Source: Phoma sp. XZ068 (taxonomy: Eukaryota; Ascomycota; Dothideomycetes; Pleosporales; Didymellaceae). From it: 64,000 nt of DNA. Positions 43,888-57,521 of this stretch are shown here, in pieces (position 1 is the stretch's first letter; each line of letters opens with the position of its first letter). The stretch spans positions 1,674,001 to 1,738,000 of the forward strand of contig RBKR01000005.1 of the NCBI GenBank assembly GCA_004835665.1, read 5' to 3'. Both the position numbers and the translations under genes were made by a program. Under the pieces are notes generated by a model that was not told the origin of the DNA, ran no database searches, and worked only from the letters and a program-made list of their open reading frames with translations.

Positions 43888-45705
43888 ATGCACGGACTCC
43901 TTGAGCTGTCCTTGCAGCTACTCAATTTCAGGTACGGAATCTGGCTAAGACATCATTGTGTCCATGTCTCAGTTTATAGCTTACTAAATCACATCAAAGG
44001 GGCTCTTCTGATGCGCAAAAGCCAATTCTTGGTGATTATGCTGCTGTGAAGCGTGAGTACCATGATTGTCATTCATCTGAACGTAGCTGAGCCACTATTA
44101 GCCACACCAACAACGAAATCATCTGGTCTTCCAGACTACTTTGTCACAGACGATGGTCACTTCGCAGGTCAGTCCAAGGAAGCCTTGTGCTGAATGACTT
44201 CTTACATATGGCCAGGACCTACGCAAACTGGCGATGCACCATACCTTGCCCAGACCAACATAGCTCCCTTCATGGGAGTATCTTACATTCCGAATACGCC
44301 TCTGGAAACCCAGGTACCTATTGCCAATGCCGAAGGACGAAATATTTTCCAAAGTCTAGCCAACATCAGCCCGTACTTCCCTAACCCGCGCGGCTTCGGT
44401 GTCGACGAATATGCAGTTCCTCCCGGTGCCAATGTGTCCTGGCTGAACATGGTTCATCGCCATGGCAGCCGGTACCCTGAATTCAGCAGTGACGCTCCTG
44501 AGATCACACTTGGAAGGAAAATCAAAGCCGCCGCTGGAAAATTCACTGGCCATGGCGCGTTAGACTTTCTCAATTTTTGGAGATGGCAACTTGGCGGCGA
44601 GATCCTCGTTCCCATGGGCAAACAGGAGCTCTTCAACTCTGGTACTCTGCACTATTACCAATATGGTCATCTTTATCCCAACAATGGCAGCAAGATCGTG
44701 GTCAGGAGCACCACGCAGCGCCGTATGTACGAGTCTGCCGAATACTTTATGGCCGGCTTCTTCGGATTAGGATGGGCACAAAACGCGACTTTGGAGCTTG
44801 CGATTGAGTATCCGGGCTACAACAACACTCTTGCTGGGTACAAGCAGTGTAATCACTCCAGCTGGTTCACGGGTCGAGAGGCCCTCATGGAATGGGTCAA
44901 CGTCTATCTTGTGGATGCCCACAAGCGCTTCACAGACAATATCACCGGTGACCTCGATTGGACCATCTCCGACACGTACAACGCACAAGCACTCTGCGCC
45001 TACGAAACCGTTGGTCTCGGTTTCTCCCATTGGTGCAGCCTGTTCACCTATGAAGAATGGGAGGGCTACGAGTATGCTCTCGACATTGGCTTCACGGCAG
45101 GCACCGGCTTCGCCTCACCAGTCGGTCGAGCCATCGGCGTAGGCTACGTGCAAGAAGTCCTCGCTCGCATGCAACACCACGTCATCGTCGACCAGAGTGC
45201 TCAAATTAACATCACGCTCGATAATAACACTTCCACCTTCCCTGTTGATCAGAACCTTAATCTCGACTTCAGCCATGACGCAAACATTATCAGCATCCTC
45301 GTTGCTTTCGGCCTGACCCAGTTCGCCGAACACCTACCCACCGACGCGATCAAAAAGGACCGCGAGTTTATACTTAGCCATCTCGAGCCCTTCGCCGGCC
45401 GTCTCGATATTGAAGTTGTCAAAGCACCCGCCCCTGTGAACCCCGACCGGCATTCCACGGATATTTACCTCGACGGCAAGCCAACGAGCTACGTCCACTT
45501 TATCCTCAACCAACGCACGATCCCGCTGGGCAGGAGCTTGGAAGCTTGTGGCGATAGAGATGATGGGTGGTGCGAGATGGAGACCTTTTTGAAGGTGCAG
45601 AAGGAGCAGATTGAGTTGGCGGATTACGACTATGCGTGCTTTGGGGACTACGAGAATCCGAAGTATGGGGAGGTGTCGGATGGAAGGCCGGTGAGGAAGG
45701 AGTAG
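43888..45705 (+). CDS. Histidine acid phosphatase (phytase-like)
   Basis: Phosphomonoesterase of the histidine acid phosphatase/phytase family, usually secreted. Proposed exons: 43888-43931, 44000-44052, 44102-44167 and 44216-45705 (introns 68, 49 and 48 bp), about 550 residues. Exons 2-4 are phase-consistent and give KPILGDYAAVKPTPTTKSS, then DGHFAGPTQTGDAPYLAQTN, matching the family's AGPTxTGxAPFLAQTN. The catalytic site MVHRHGSRYPE (RHGxRxP) and the distal FSHDANIISIL (HD) are intact. Many N-glycosylation sites (NVS, NAT, NNT, NHS) fit secretion. The first exon (MHGLLELSLQLLNF) is a poor signal peptide, so the real first exon may differ. Confidence 0.85.
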
Positions 45706-48700
45706 ACGGGTACCCACGGTATGTGTGCAAGACAGAGGAGTACTCTTGGGGTCATTACGGCGACGTGCATATGTAGTAGTTTTCTGGAAGATCAAAGAGC
45801 AAAGACTTCCAAGACGGAAGGAACTCTAGGCATAGGAATACAAAGCATTCCTTCCCTTCGTCCGTCCTCTTCCGCCAACACTTCATACGTCGCCTTGTAT
45901 GATCCTTCATTTCGTGCCGCTCCCTTGTCTGACATCACCTCCGCACCTCATCTCGCTCACCGGCCTCACTTCGCTACATCTTTCCCCATACCAAGTCACG
46001 CACACACACAGGCCGCCTTCGCTTCACGATGCGCAGAACACATACACTTGCACCCACCGGGCAACTTACCCAACACAGGCTTCTCCGCACCTTAACCGGT
46101 CCAACAACGCGTGGATAATGGTAGGCGACCTGACTCGCTCTACACGCAATTGGCGAGCAATCGCAGGCTCAGCCCTGTGAGTTGCAAGACGCAAGTCGGC
46201 CCGATCTCACGCCCATGCTAGGTTAGCCAGCGTGCGGATACCGCCCGGTGTCAGGTACACTCGGCGAAACTGAGTCGAAAGTGCCGAAACAAGACAGGCA
46301 GCTGTGTGGAAGTACAGAAGGATTTTGTGGAGAGACGACGCGTAAGGTGGTTGTGGGTGCAGGGGGCGTGGAAGCTTGAACGGTTTCTACGTTGTGGGGA
46401 AAGTATTGGATGCGTGCATTTGGATGCTTCTAATAGCGCTGCGGTTACTGTTTGGGGCACTGCAGGATTGGAATGGGGTGATGTTTGGTGAGCTGACTCG
46501 ATTGTAATAATGCTTCTTGCAGCTTGTTGGATGCGCTGAACGTGCATTCGATGTAACGACATGTTACCCTGGATGCAGTTGCAGCCATGAGACGGAATGC
46601 AGTGATGTGAATAGGGATGAATTGGCAAAGGCCATTTCTCATGTCGAAGGTGAGTGGCTATTAGAGAGGCACGTGGCAAGTGTGCCTACTTCGGTAGGTA
46701 CGACATCTGGTGATACTGCAGCTGCTTGTACACGTTACGATCGGCGTTACGTCTGCTACTTTGATATGCCCACCTTATCAAGGCGCTATCAATCTTGAAA
46801 TATTGTTGCGTCTCGCTCCACAAGCAATAACAGTTTGAGTTATAAGCCAGCAGACGAGGTACTATGTGTTGGTCAAGGTTGCAGACTGACACGTCGTACA
46901 GAGGTGGTTCATGTATCCATAAAAGTTAAGTTTATAGCTTCCAGCAATCGGGGGCAGTTCCGAGTAGTCGTCTATTACCCGACGACATTATTTCGGAGAT
47001 CTACCATACGGGAATCGTTCCATTGTCATGGGTTTTGATGCTATCATTCACGGCAAGCATCCAGTTGGTGGGTATGCCTTCCTTGGACGCAGGTTCATCT
47101 GTGTTGCAGCTCACTCACACTTGCGGAGAAGATGTCCGTGTATGTTGCCTATATCAAACATTCGTCCCGAATACATGGTCAGCTGCCTGCTGAGTAGCCA
47201 TTTCGGGCCGGTTTGAGATATTCGCAACTGTCTGTTCCATACGTTAATTCCAAAGGAAGCCCAATAGGGCAAGGCTGCTGTGCCTATCCTCATGCAAAAC
47301 CCCATCTTTCATAAGATCGCCATTGCGCAGAAAAGCGGTGACCTTGCTCGAACACTTGGTGCACGGGCTTGGCCTAACCTGTGGGAGAGAATATCGAAGA
47401 CGGGATGATCTCTAATTCGCACCAAGCAGAACAGTTTCCAGGTCGCAGGCCGTCCCTCAAGTGAGACAAGGAAGACAAGCTTCCCGGCGCGTCACGTCAT
47501 GAACGTAATGATCACCTTTGCTCAAACGCTCAGAGAAGCGAAATAGAGGCGTGTGCGGCAGCGAATTGCGACATTTTCTTCAATAGGCAGGATATTCCAT
47601 GCGGCCTTGTAGTTTCTTCAGGTCACCACGGGTTTGCAGGTCTTGGCTCGGCGACAATGCCCGTCAATGGCGGGACGGTGGATGGCTGCAAGCGCTCCCG
47701 GGTTACACGATGATCAAACAGAGGGTTTCATGATTGCACGTTGGATCCGACGAAGATGAGGGTGGAGGCTGTCAAAACGGTGAGAGGAGTCGGACATGGG
47801 ACGTGAGAGAGGCTGGTGGATACAAAACCACTGGCTGCATGCACCGGGTGCAACCAGGCGATCGTCGTTAGGCGTGGTCCAAGGAGTGGTGAGGTGAGTT
47901 GCAAGGAGTGCCGCAGGGTCCAACTCTTATGACGATCCCAAACAAAATTTGACGAAAGAGAAGAGACGGTGGCGATGATCAGCGCTCACGGCCAACGACG
48001 ACGATACGGCTGAGGTGAGGGGCGCGTGGACACTTGGACACGGCGACCCGCAATTTCTAGCAGTCAACAGACGATGCAGAATAAAATTTCTCAATGGTAG
48101 CGAGGGTAGTGTGCTGGGAACACGTTATTCCCAGGCAGCGTGGGATGAACGGTACAGAGAGTTTCGCGCAGCAGAGGAGTCGTGGTGAAGTTCGTCCCAA
48201 GAAGGCAAGAGCACTCACGAACGGCCGTGTCCGCCAAGCATCGTCATCTCATGGAAATCGTCTCGAAGAGACGGTGATTGGCGGCGCAGCGCAAGGCCGT
48301 GCGGCGGCTGTACAGCAACGGCAACGATACACAGGTAAGCGCAATTCAAAGCTGCGCGCCGGCAAGAACGGCATGATGTCAAGTTGTCGCCTGGTGCGAC
48401 AGCGTGGTAGGGGCGCCGCTGTGGGGGTAGGGACCATGTTGCGTGAGGGTGGCCAATCTTGCATTGTTTGCGGCTAGCAGAGGCAGTCCCTCAGACGTCA
48501 TCGCCGCTCAGCCTTTGCGAGTGCGGTTGCAAGCTGTGGCGATCACACCGCAGGCAGCGGCTTCAGTGCTGCGGGCAGAAACAGCACTCGGCGCCGCAGA
48601 GACGCCCAGCTGTAACCGTCGTCAGACGCCCCGTTCCGCGGCACTGTGTCGTGAGGGCTGCTGTTGACTCGACACTACCGTGGTAGTTTGCCGCTGGTCG

Positions 48701-49266
48701 TCCTGCCGCCCCTCTGGGTGGGCTTCTGTGCGGGCTTCTGTGCTTGGTGCTCAGGGCGATCGACGTGGTCAAAACCACGGGCCGTAGGAGTGTTTGCAGA
48801 AGCCTACCTGGCAAAAGACTCCCTGGCTGCGCGAGAAATCACCATCCAACCCACATTACTCTGCCTGTCTTTGACCTTTTCCACCGCTACATGCAGCCAC
48901 AGCTTCGCCTGTAGCGCTCTGTACCCCCGTCGCCGGCCGACTCAGCACTGCTACCGCCACCACGAGGACGCCGGGCTCGGCAGCGCAGCGTCATCGCATT
49001 CCTCAGGCCGGCTACCCACATTCCACCCAGCGCCCGAGGCTCCGACGACAGCGCGCAGGGGTTGGTCTCCGACTATCAACCAGCATAGGACCCTTGATTA
49101 TTGCAAGTGGCATAGCGCTCCCAGCGGGGCTTCCTAACAAGTCCGCATCCCTCGACATCACCCACTCTCCTACCTTGGCGCCTGTCCACTTGATCTAACG
49201 GCGCCGTTCCTGCCGAATCTTGCACACCTCTTCGACTCTTAGTACAGAGCCGCACCTGTTCCTGAG
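45706..49266. other. Long intergenic region without a supportable gene
   Basis: About 3.6 kb. Reading frames are short, overlap on both strands and show no domains. The right end (about 48850-49266) is C/T-rich and likely the promoter and leader of the SCOC gene. A long non-coding RNA or a fast-evolving gene with many introns cannot be excluded. Confidence 0.5.
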
Positions 49267-50001
49267 ATGTCGGAGCAGTTTTCCTCTGTCCCATATCCGA
49301 CTGTCGCAGTCTTCGACGTTGACCGCCGGTCCTCGTATCCAGACGACATGAGCACCACCTCCAGCACCGGCTCGGTCAGCGACCAGGACCAGCCCAAGGC
49401 CGGCGACCCCGCCATGCGACCGCGTCTGGGAAGCCGCAAGTCCAGCGGCACCATTATAATACCGCGTGACAGCCCCCACGTCGAGCTCAAGGAGGAGGAG
49501 TACGACGACGGCGACGCCAGGACCATGAGTCCGCGACGAAGCAGTGAGGAGATTGAGAAGATGGGCCAGGACGCCCGCCAGGCTTTGATAGAGTAAGTTG
49601 CAAGACGCCACCGCCGGCACCACAGCCTCCAGCACCTCGAAGCAGCGCACGATCAGCATGTAGCAACGACCTTGCTTGCGTTGTACAGCCTGTTGTGCTG
49701 CAGCGCCCTATGTACCGCCAATCTCATCTTGAATGATGACTAACGCCTCCCCCAGACAAGCCAAGGCTCTCCAAGCCAGCCTCATGGAGATTGTCGACCG
49801 TGTAGAGGTCGTCAAGTCAGAACACGAGAAGCTTGAAGGCGGCAACAAGTTCCTGCAATCGTATGTTCAACACCAAGAACCATATCAGCCCCCCTAACAC
49901 CCCACAGATACATCGGCGAGCTCATGCAGACCAGCAAGCTCACCTCCTCGGGCGCTGGGAAAGCCAGCAAAGTCAAGGGCAAGGGACGAATCATTAAATA
50001 A
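49267..50001 (+). CDS. Short coiled-coil protein, SCOC family
   Basis: Three exons, 49267-49592, 49756-49860 and 49908-50001, about 174 residues. Introns are 163 and 47 bp. The N-terminal two thirds are Ser/Asp-rich and disordered. The C-terminal coiled coil (about residues 109-155: LQASLMEIVDRVEVVKSEHE, then NKFLQSYIGELMQTSKL) matches the small SCOC family, which binds Arl-type GTPases at the Golgi and takes part in autophagy in animals. The protein ends with a basic tail (KASKVKGKGRIIK). In the fungus a Golgi role is inference from the family. Confidence 0.83.
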
Positions 50002-51925
50002 CAACCATCGCTCCCAGCATCCGGGCCGCTCGCCCACCACCACGGCTGGGGTCACGGAGCACACCAAATCGGCATACCACCACGACCTCATCGCATCATC
50101 GACGCGACACGCCCTTCCAACCCCCACTACACGAGCATCATGATCATTTACTGCCTCACACATTAACAACACCGCATACATCCGGCTCACATCACTGATT
50201 GCGTTCACGAGCGTTGCATAACGGCATGGGTTCCGACGGCGTTCTTCACTTCGTTCAATTCAGCACATCTGCTACTGTGTTACTACCTTTCAACACCCGT
50301 AACTTCTATTTCGACAATCCCTTCGGGATCTGGCTTTGCCGAGCCATTGTTTCACAATTCGCTCAAAACAATTATACCACGGCACTTTGAGTGCCACTGC
50401 GTTTGCTTTACATCATGGCGACATTGGCGTTCTGGGAGTTGAACGCTTGGAGGTGTCATAGGAGGGAAGGGTGGAACTGTGGAAACAAGACGTTTAGCGT
50501 CTAAGCCTATAGCAAAGCGAGTGCGGCATGCGCTCGGTTGCTATGTAAGGCTGTTGGAATGCTGGAATTGCTTCCATTTGGCAGGAGGAAGTCGCTAACC
50601 CTGAAATGTGTCAGTAGACAACTAGAGGTCCGCATTACATAGTTCAATCGATCGCACTGTCCACACGCAATTTCACTTGGATTCACCGCCCCTCATTCCA
50701 TCGGGTCCGCGTCTATTGTTTCAATCGCGATGAAGCACGGCAACCGACGTTAGAGTTTCGTGTTCGGCGCCTACCGAATGATTTTCTTTAGATACCGCTT
50801 CGAGCGAGCACGAGATGACGATAGTCGCTGACAGCCAACGATCGCAATCTCTGTACCGTCAATCAAAATACCATATCGAGGACAGCTCACACAGCACCAT
50901 AATAACCCGCGCCAGGACCCTGCATCGCTTCAAACCTCCGAAGCCAAATCATAGGCACTCGTCCTCGTATTGCGACCAAATCGAGATCAAGCCCGAGCAA
51001 CACAGAAGTTGGCACAGCAGTTGTGGGCCAGGGAAGGCAGATTACACGCGCGCTGACCTACCCTCCTTTGCAAGCTTGCAGCTGCCAACAAATCGATTGC
51101 TTCCGTCTGTCTGCAGCGGAAGGAGACGGCTTGTTGTGGGTGACAGTGGGTGGTGGGTGCGTGGGTGGATGGAAGGGTGGGTTTCTTCTCCCGTTCCGCC
51201 GTGCACATTCCAACAACGACTGCACCAATTCCAACAAGTAAGAATCCACGCCATTGTCTTGCAGATTTTCCGCCTCAGAATCTTCCTCGCTGTGGCGGCT
51301 CATTCGCCCGACGACCACCGCACCCGTTTTTCGGACGCTCATGTGGACGCCGTGGTGTCGGTTTGTCCCGTCCGTTTCGTCTCCCCTCGCTTGCAAGTCA
51401 CCCACACCTCCACCGACGCCTACATTTGACACCGGGCATGTGTACCTGCGCGCTTTCTGTTTAGGATAGATTCATCAGGCCTCACCGCCACGTCGCCCTT
51501 CCTTGCATTCTTGCTGCCATCCGTCGCGCAACATATCAAAAACTGTCAGCGCTATGGCGCCTTGTTTCCACCTTTGCAGCATTTCCCGCTAGCGGTGCCG
51601 GATGCACCTTCTGCAGCCGGTGCCACGTGCTGGGGGCGGACAATGCACGGCGAGTCAGCGCGCGTGTTTGCGAGACGAGCAGGTGTGGTCATGTCGCGAG
51701 CAGGGATTTTGTTTGGTCGTCCAATAGACGGGCGGGGCTTGTAGGTAGATATGCAGATGGGGGTTGTCGAGTGCATTTGACGTGTACTTTTGATTTTTCC
51801 CTTGAACCGCGCTGTGCGAAGTCAACTCACGCTGATAAGCAATGCTAATTATTGCAGAAGTGAGGTTGTAGATGCGGCGAGTATACCCCGATAGATAAAT
51901 ATCCTACAGTATAAATTTCGCAATC

Positions 51926-51949
51926 TTGAATTTGAATTTGAATTTGAAA
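51926..51949. repeat. (TTGAAT)n hexanucleotide repeat
   Basis: Four near-perfect TTGAAT units in AT-rich intergenic DNA. Confidence 0.8.
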
Positions 51950-53167
51950 TTCCGCGATCCCATAGCACCGACATAACCCAGAAAAAACCAACATTCCTTC
52001 GGTCCTATGCTAAAACTTCGCACCCTAATGCTTAGGTACCAAGGACACCTCCCGCCACCAATCCACACCGACAGAACGCGGTACAGCTACCGTCGCTAGC
52101 AGACTTACTCGCGTAGACTGCAGGATTTGAACAGACCTACCTAACTAGCTACTCTTCCGATGTACTTTCGGCGAGCGTGAGCCGGCGATGGGTTGGCTAC
52201 GCGGTAGTTTACGATGTAGTCCGGTAGTAGACTCTGTGCATCCTTGGATTGAGAACGGAAGAAGTTATTAATGATTTATTGTCGGCAAATACCCTCGGTG
52301 AACCAGGAATGGGGGACAAGTAGGATGGATTAGATCGCGATGGAAGGATTCATACACACCATCCAATCCTATCCTTACACCTTCAATTTCAAAACAGGAA
52401 ATAAATCGTGCGTGACCATAACAGTCCTTAACCATGAGTGAGTGCTGTAGTAATCCTGCCTTCAAGTGCATACCTGGACGTCACCGTACAATCTGATATC
52501 CCCTCGACTAGAACAGGCTAGAATCGTAGTAATCATCATTTACACTGCACCCGTACTTTCATCTAAACAAGTTCTTATATACCTCATTGATCATTCATCC
52601 CACCCCATCCCATCCCATCACATCAACCCACACACACAAACATCACCACCCCTTCACACATACATCACACTTATAACTGCAAACAGCACCACCAAATCAA
52701 ATCGAATCAAATCAAGCCAAGTCAAACGATAGTATAAAATAAACACTAAGTGCTACAGCACCACCCATCCACCTTCTCTCTCTCCTCCGTCCATCTCAGT
52801 GATAAGGTAAAGTGAACATACGTGCAAAAACTCCATCATATGCAAAGCAGCAGCACCAACAACGATAACAACAGCGATAACGATAGCAACAACGATGACG
52901 ATAACGATAATCGTTCGTAGGGTAGGGTAGGAAATGCATGCACCCCTTTCAAAGCCCACGCACGCCAATTTGTTTCCAATGCCGCGACAACGACAACAAT
53001 AACAATGAGCAGAAGAAACGCCGCGTCTTCGCCAAAAAAACAACAACAGCAACAACAACATATCCAATGCAGGAACAGCAGAGAAGAGCAGGCTTCTCCA
53101 CTCCGCTCCGCTAACCAGATGCACAGCACTTGCGTCCACAACTGCAAATGCCTTCAAGCCCGGGGTA

Positions 53168-53168
<1 letters not shown>

Positions 53169-53199
<31 letters not shown>
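53169..53199. repeat. (TC)n dinucleotide repeat
   Basis: About fifteen CT units just beyond the 3' end of the histidine kinase gene. Confidence 0.9.
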
Positions 53200-53202
<3 letters not shown>

Positions 53203-53414
53203 CAGAGCCATATACAATATCCACTCGACTCGACTCCACAGGACAAGAGGAAGAAGAAGAAAAAAACCAACACATCCTCTACTCCACCTCTTCAACCCTC
53301 GCCTTCTTAGTCTCAGGCTCCTCATCCGTTTTACTCTTACTCCTCTTCCTCTTGTCCGAAGATAGTCAGCTACTATGACTTCGCAGAAGCAACTGCCACT
53401 CATCAGCCTCAGGT

Positions 53415-56400
53415 TCAGTTCATGTCAGACATCGATCGCAACAGTACCCCTTGCACAGACTCGTCTGTCTGGTCTGCGGCGAGTAGCTTGGGAGACTCGT
53501 TGGCAGCGGGGCCGCGTTCCGTGAAGCCGCGGGCTTCGAGTTGGGGGCGTTTCGAGGGGGTGGCGCTGGGTGAGGTTTCCGGGTGGCCGAGCGTGGGGGT
53601 CGAGAGGTTGTCTTTGGAGTGCGAGGCGTCGTAGAGACCGCCGCCCATTGTTGCGCAGCGGAGGATGGTCTGGATGAGCTGGTTCTGGCGGAGGGGTTTG
53701 GAGAGGTAGTCCTGCTGCTGTTAGTACGTGCGAGGTGATGGGAGATGAGTAGAACTTACGTCCATCTGTGCTGCGAGGCACTTTTCGCGATCGCCAACCA
53801 TTGCGTGGGCAGTGAGGGCGATGACTGCTGTTGATGGGATGCCATTCTCGCGTTCCCACTCACGGATCTTTGCCGTAGCCTCGAAACCACCCTACGATTG
53901 TTAGTTGAATATACTAATGAAAATTATTCATCGACTCACCATAACAGGCATCTGCACATCCATGAGAACGCAGTCGTAGCGCTTCTTCTGAATGTGCTCA
54001 AATGCTTCCAGACCGTTGTTGGCGACAGTGACCCTGTGGTGGTACTTCTCCAGAATACGGACGGCAAGCTTCTGGTTGACAGCGTTGTCTTCTGCAAGCA
54101 AAATGTTGAACGACTTCGAGTGGTCCGAGACAAGAGGTGCAGCACGTCCGTCCAGTGCGGGAATGAGCGCGTTGCCCAGATCGATCGGTAGACAAGGTGT
54201 TGTCATGTAGCTCGAGATACCGTTCTCCAGGGCAGATCTCAGGTTTATGGCCACTCTGGGTGTGAGCATGACAAGCGGGATGTACTTGAAGCGGTCTGCG
54301 CCCCTCAGCTCTCGTGCCGTAGCATCGTTGTCGACAATGACGCAGTCGTAAGCAATGTTAGTCCTCTTGTCCGACGCTGGTACTTCCTCGACGGAGCTGA
54401 CGACCATAGGAACGAGGTTGAGAGTTTTGAGGTGATCGACCACTTCCTCAGAGAAGTTGGTGTGGCCTTGATCGATGAAGATGACAGTGTGCCCGTTGTA
54501 CGCCCTGAGATTGGGCTGGATAGCACTGACATCGGGGTTCCCAAGGCGGACTCTGCAGGTGAAGTAGAAGACACTGCCCTTGCCAAAGTCGGACTCAACC
54601 CACATGCGGCCACCCATGAGCGTTACAAGACGCTTGGAAATGGACAGACCAAGACCAGTACCGCCGAACTTCCTCGTGGTCGAACCATCGGCCTGCTGGA
54701 ACGTGTCGAAGATCAAGTTGAGCTTGTCACCGCGAATACCTATACCCGTATCGGAGACAGCAAACTGGAAGACGTATTGATCCGGCCCACATTCCTGTTC
54801 CTGCGCCATACTAATGGCAACCTTGACTTCTCCACGCTCGGTAAACTTGATGGCGTTTCCAACAAGGTTGAGAATGATCTGTCGCAACCTGAACGAATCA
54901 CCGATGACATAGTCCGGTACTCTGAAGGAGACATCGTAAGCCAGGTTCAGCTTGCGCTCGTTTGCCCTTGAAGCCAACGACTTCAGCGCGTTGAAGATTG
55001 TGCCGCGGATCGAGAATGGAATCTCCTCCATGACCATGCGGTTCGCTTCAATCTTGGAAATATCAAGAATATCGTCGATGATGGTCAAAAGCTGGCCAGC
55101 CAGGTTGTGGACAATCGTCAACATTTCTCGCTGAGCGTGTGTAAGATCGGTATCGAGCGTGAGCTGCGTCATACCAATGATACCGTTCATGGGTGTTCGT
55201 ATCTCGTGAGACATGTTGGCCAGGAACTCGGACTTGGTCTTGTTGGCCAACTCGGCAGCCTCCCTGGCTGCTGTGTTCCTCTGGATGGATTCCCGCAAAC
55301 TGGACACCATCTGGTTGATCTTCCTCTTCAGCTCGTCCATCTCACCAGATGCTTCGACCGTGATCTGCGTGAACTTGCCCTCCATGGCAGCGTTTGTGAT
55401 GTCGCCGAATGCGCGCACTTGCGAAGTCAAGTTCTGGGCCATTGTGTTGACGTCGGTCGTAATCTCCTTCCAGCGTCCGTCGATGTCCCGGATATCGGCT
55501 TGACCGCCCATCTTGCCATCGACACCGACGTCGCGAGCGACGCGCTTCACAGCGAGCGACCATTCGTCGAGCCTCATGACCATGTCGTTGATGGTGTCCT
55601 TCAGCAGACGAATTTCTCCTTCAGCATCCACGTGTACTCTTCGACTCATATCTCCCTTGGCAATGGCCTGTGTGACTTCTGAGATACTGCGTACTTGCAA
55701 TGTCAGGTTCTGCGCCATGGTGTTGACGTTATTTGTGAGGTCCTTCCATTTTCCTTCCACGTTGTCGACCTGCGCTTGTCCACCGAGGATACCGTCGGTT
55801 CCGACTTCACGAGCCACCTTGCTGACTTCCTGTGCGAATGTGTTGAGGCGGTCGACCATGGTGTTGATGGTAATCTTCAGAGAAAGAATCTCACCCTGGA
55901 CCTCGGCCTTGACCTTTCGACTCAGATCTCCTCTTGCTACAGCGGTCGTGACTTCGGCAATCTCTCGTACTTGCGTCGTCAAGTTCATGGCCATGCCGTT
56001 TACATTTTCGGTGAGGTCCTTCCATGTTCCTTCAACCCCATGGACTGTAGCCTGGCCACCCAGTCTACCTTCAGATCCGACTTCTCTCGCAATCTTTGTG
56101 ACTTCGTGTGCAAATTGTTGTAGTTGGTCGACCATGCGGTTGATGGTGTTTTTGAGTTCTAGAATCTCGCCCTTGCACTCGGCCTCGACCTTCCGAGTGA
56201 GGTTACCTTGTGCGACGGCCGTTGTTACTTGAGCAATATCTCGCACCTGGGTTGTCAGATTCTGCGCCATGGCGTTCACGTTGACAGTCAGCTCGTTCCA
56301 CATGCCCTTAACACCGGCGATCTCGGCCTGACCACCAAGCTTGCCTTCGGTACCGACGTCTCGGGCCACTTTCGTGACCTCGGTCGCAAACGATTGCAGT

Positions 56401-57521
56401 TGGTCTACCATGGTGTTGATTGTTTGTTGCAGCTGGAGGATCTCTCCCCTCGCCGGACGCTCAATCTTTCTGCTCAAGTCGCCATGGGCGACAGCGGTTG
56501 TAACTACGGCGATTTCTCGTACTTGCTCGGTAAGGTTCTTGGCCATGTCGTTCACTGTTCCAGGGTGGTTAGCAGACGGCCCGATTGACGACTATCGACA
56601 TGATATCTTACCAGAGTCGGTCAACTCAGCCCAGATACCATCAACACCAGGCAAGTTTGCCTGCCCACCAAGTCTGCCCTCTGTACCGACTTCTCGGGCC
56701 AGGAAGGTGACTTGACTGGCAAACTCCTGCAGCTGGTCCACCATGGTGTTGATGGTGCGTTTAAAGAGAGTGATTTCAGGGTCCATTTCCTTAGCGTGGA
56801 TCAACACCTTTTTGCTCAAATCGCCCATAGCGACAGCTGTGACAATTGCGCCAATCTCACGCAGGGCCTTTTGGAAGGCCAAGTTGGCCTGCTGGTGCTT
56901 GCCAAGCTCGCGCTTCAGGGCGCCGATGTCCTCGATGCCGTGCTCAAACACCATGTTCTGGTTGTTCAGCTGCTTGTTGACCTCGGCGCTGAGGTTGTCG
57001 ATGTGCTCGCGCTGGTTCTTGATCTGGTCGGCCTGCTTGTTCAGGTGGTCGCGCAGGTAGTTGAGCTGCTCCTCGGTCAGGGCCGCGGCGGGCTCCTGGG
57101 GGTGGTCGCCGTTGGACTCCTTTGCAGCGAGCCAGTTGCTGACCCAGAGCGCGCGCTGCTCCTTGGTGGAGCCGCGGCGGTCGTACGGTGCGCTCGACTT
57201 GGGGAAGGGCCCAGCCGATGTGTAGGCCAGGCCCTCTTCCGCAGGCTCGCCGGCGGGTGTGATGGGCAGAGCGCCCGGGTGGTGGACGGCGACATTGCTC
57301 TTGTGCTCGAGAAAGTCTATCCGCGCGCAGAGGGCCGCAATCTCCTGCTCGAGCTGGCCCTTCTCGGCGCAGTCGGGCCCGGGCAGGTGGATGGCATTGG
57401 CGGTGAAGTTTGCGCCGTTGGCGGCGATCTGAGCCTTGAAGGAGGGATCGCGGGCGGGGTCGTGGGCTCTCGCGAGGTTCTTGATGTAGTCGGCGAGCCC
57501 GGAGTAGGTTTCGGCAGCCAT
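53415..57521 (-). CDS. nik1: Group III hybrid histidine kinase (Nik1/Os-1/Dic1 type)
   Basis: Cytosolic osmosensing hybrid kinase that feeds the Ypd1-Ssk1 phosphorelay to the Hog1 MAP kinase, and the known target pathway of phenylpyrrole and dicarboximide fungicides. Four exons: 57521-56612, 56554-53940, 53891-53760 and 53711-53415, about 1317 residues, full length for the group. Six HAMP-type units occur, with an exact 92-residue period in those that can be counted (GDLSRK and REVGTEGRLGGQA cores). H-box FLANMSHEIRTPMNG carries His753. ATPase boxes are SDTGIGIRGDKL and FGGTGLGLSISKRL. The receiver domain has LLAEDN, the acceptor Asp1169 in VLMDVQMPVM, and YLSKPLRQ. No membrane helix is seen. 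Introns are 57, 49 and 48 bp. Confidence 0.97.

Larger units (their letters stand above)
50002..53414. other. Long convergent intergenic region with simple repeats
   Basis: About 3.4 kb between the SCOC and histidine-kinase 3' ends. It holds TTGAAT repeats (51926-51949), CATCC repeats (about 52595-52620), degenerate AACGATAAC repeats (about 52855-52912) and a TC run. A 204-codon open frame at 50818-51429 has no domain. No gene is supported. Confidence 0.55.

Noticed and set aside
50818..51429. 204-codon open frame in the intergenic region
   Set aside because: No domain, no introns or start context support, and mixed composition; kept only as a remark.
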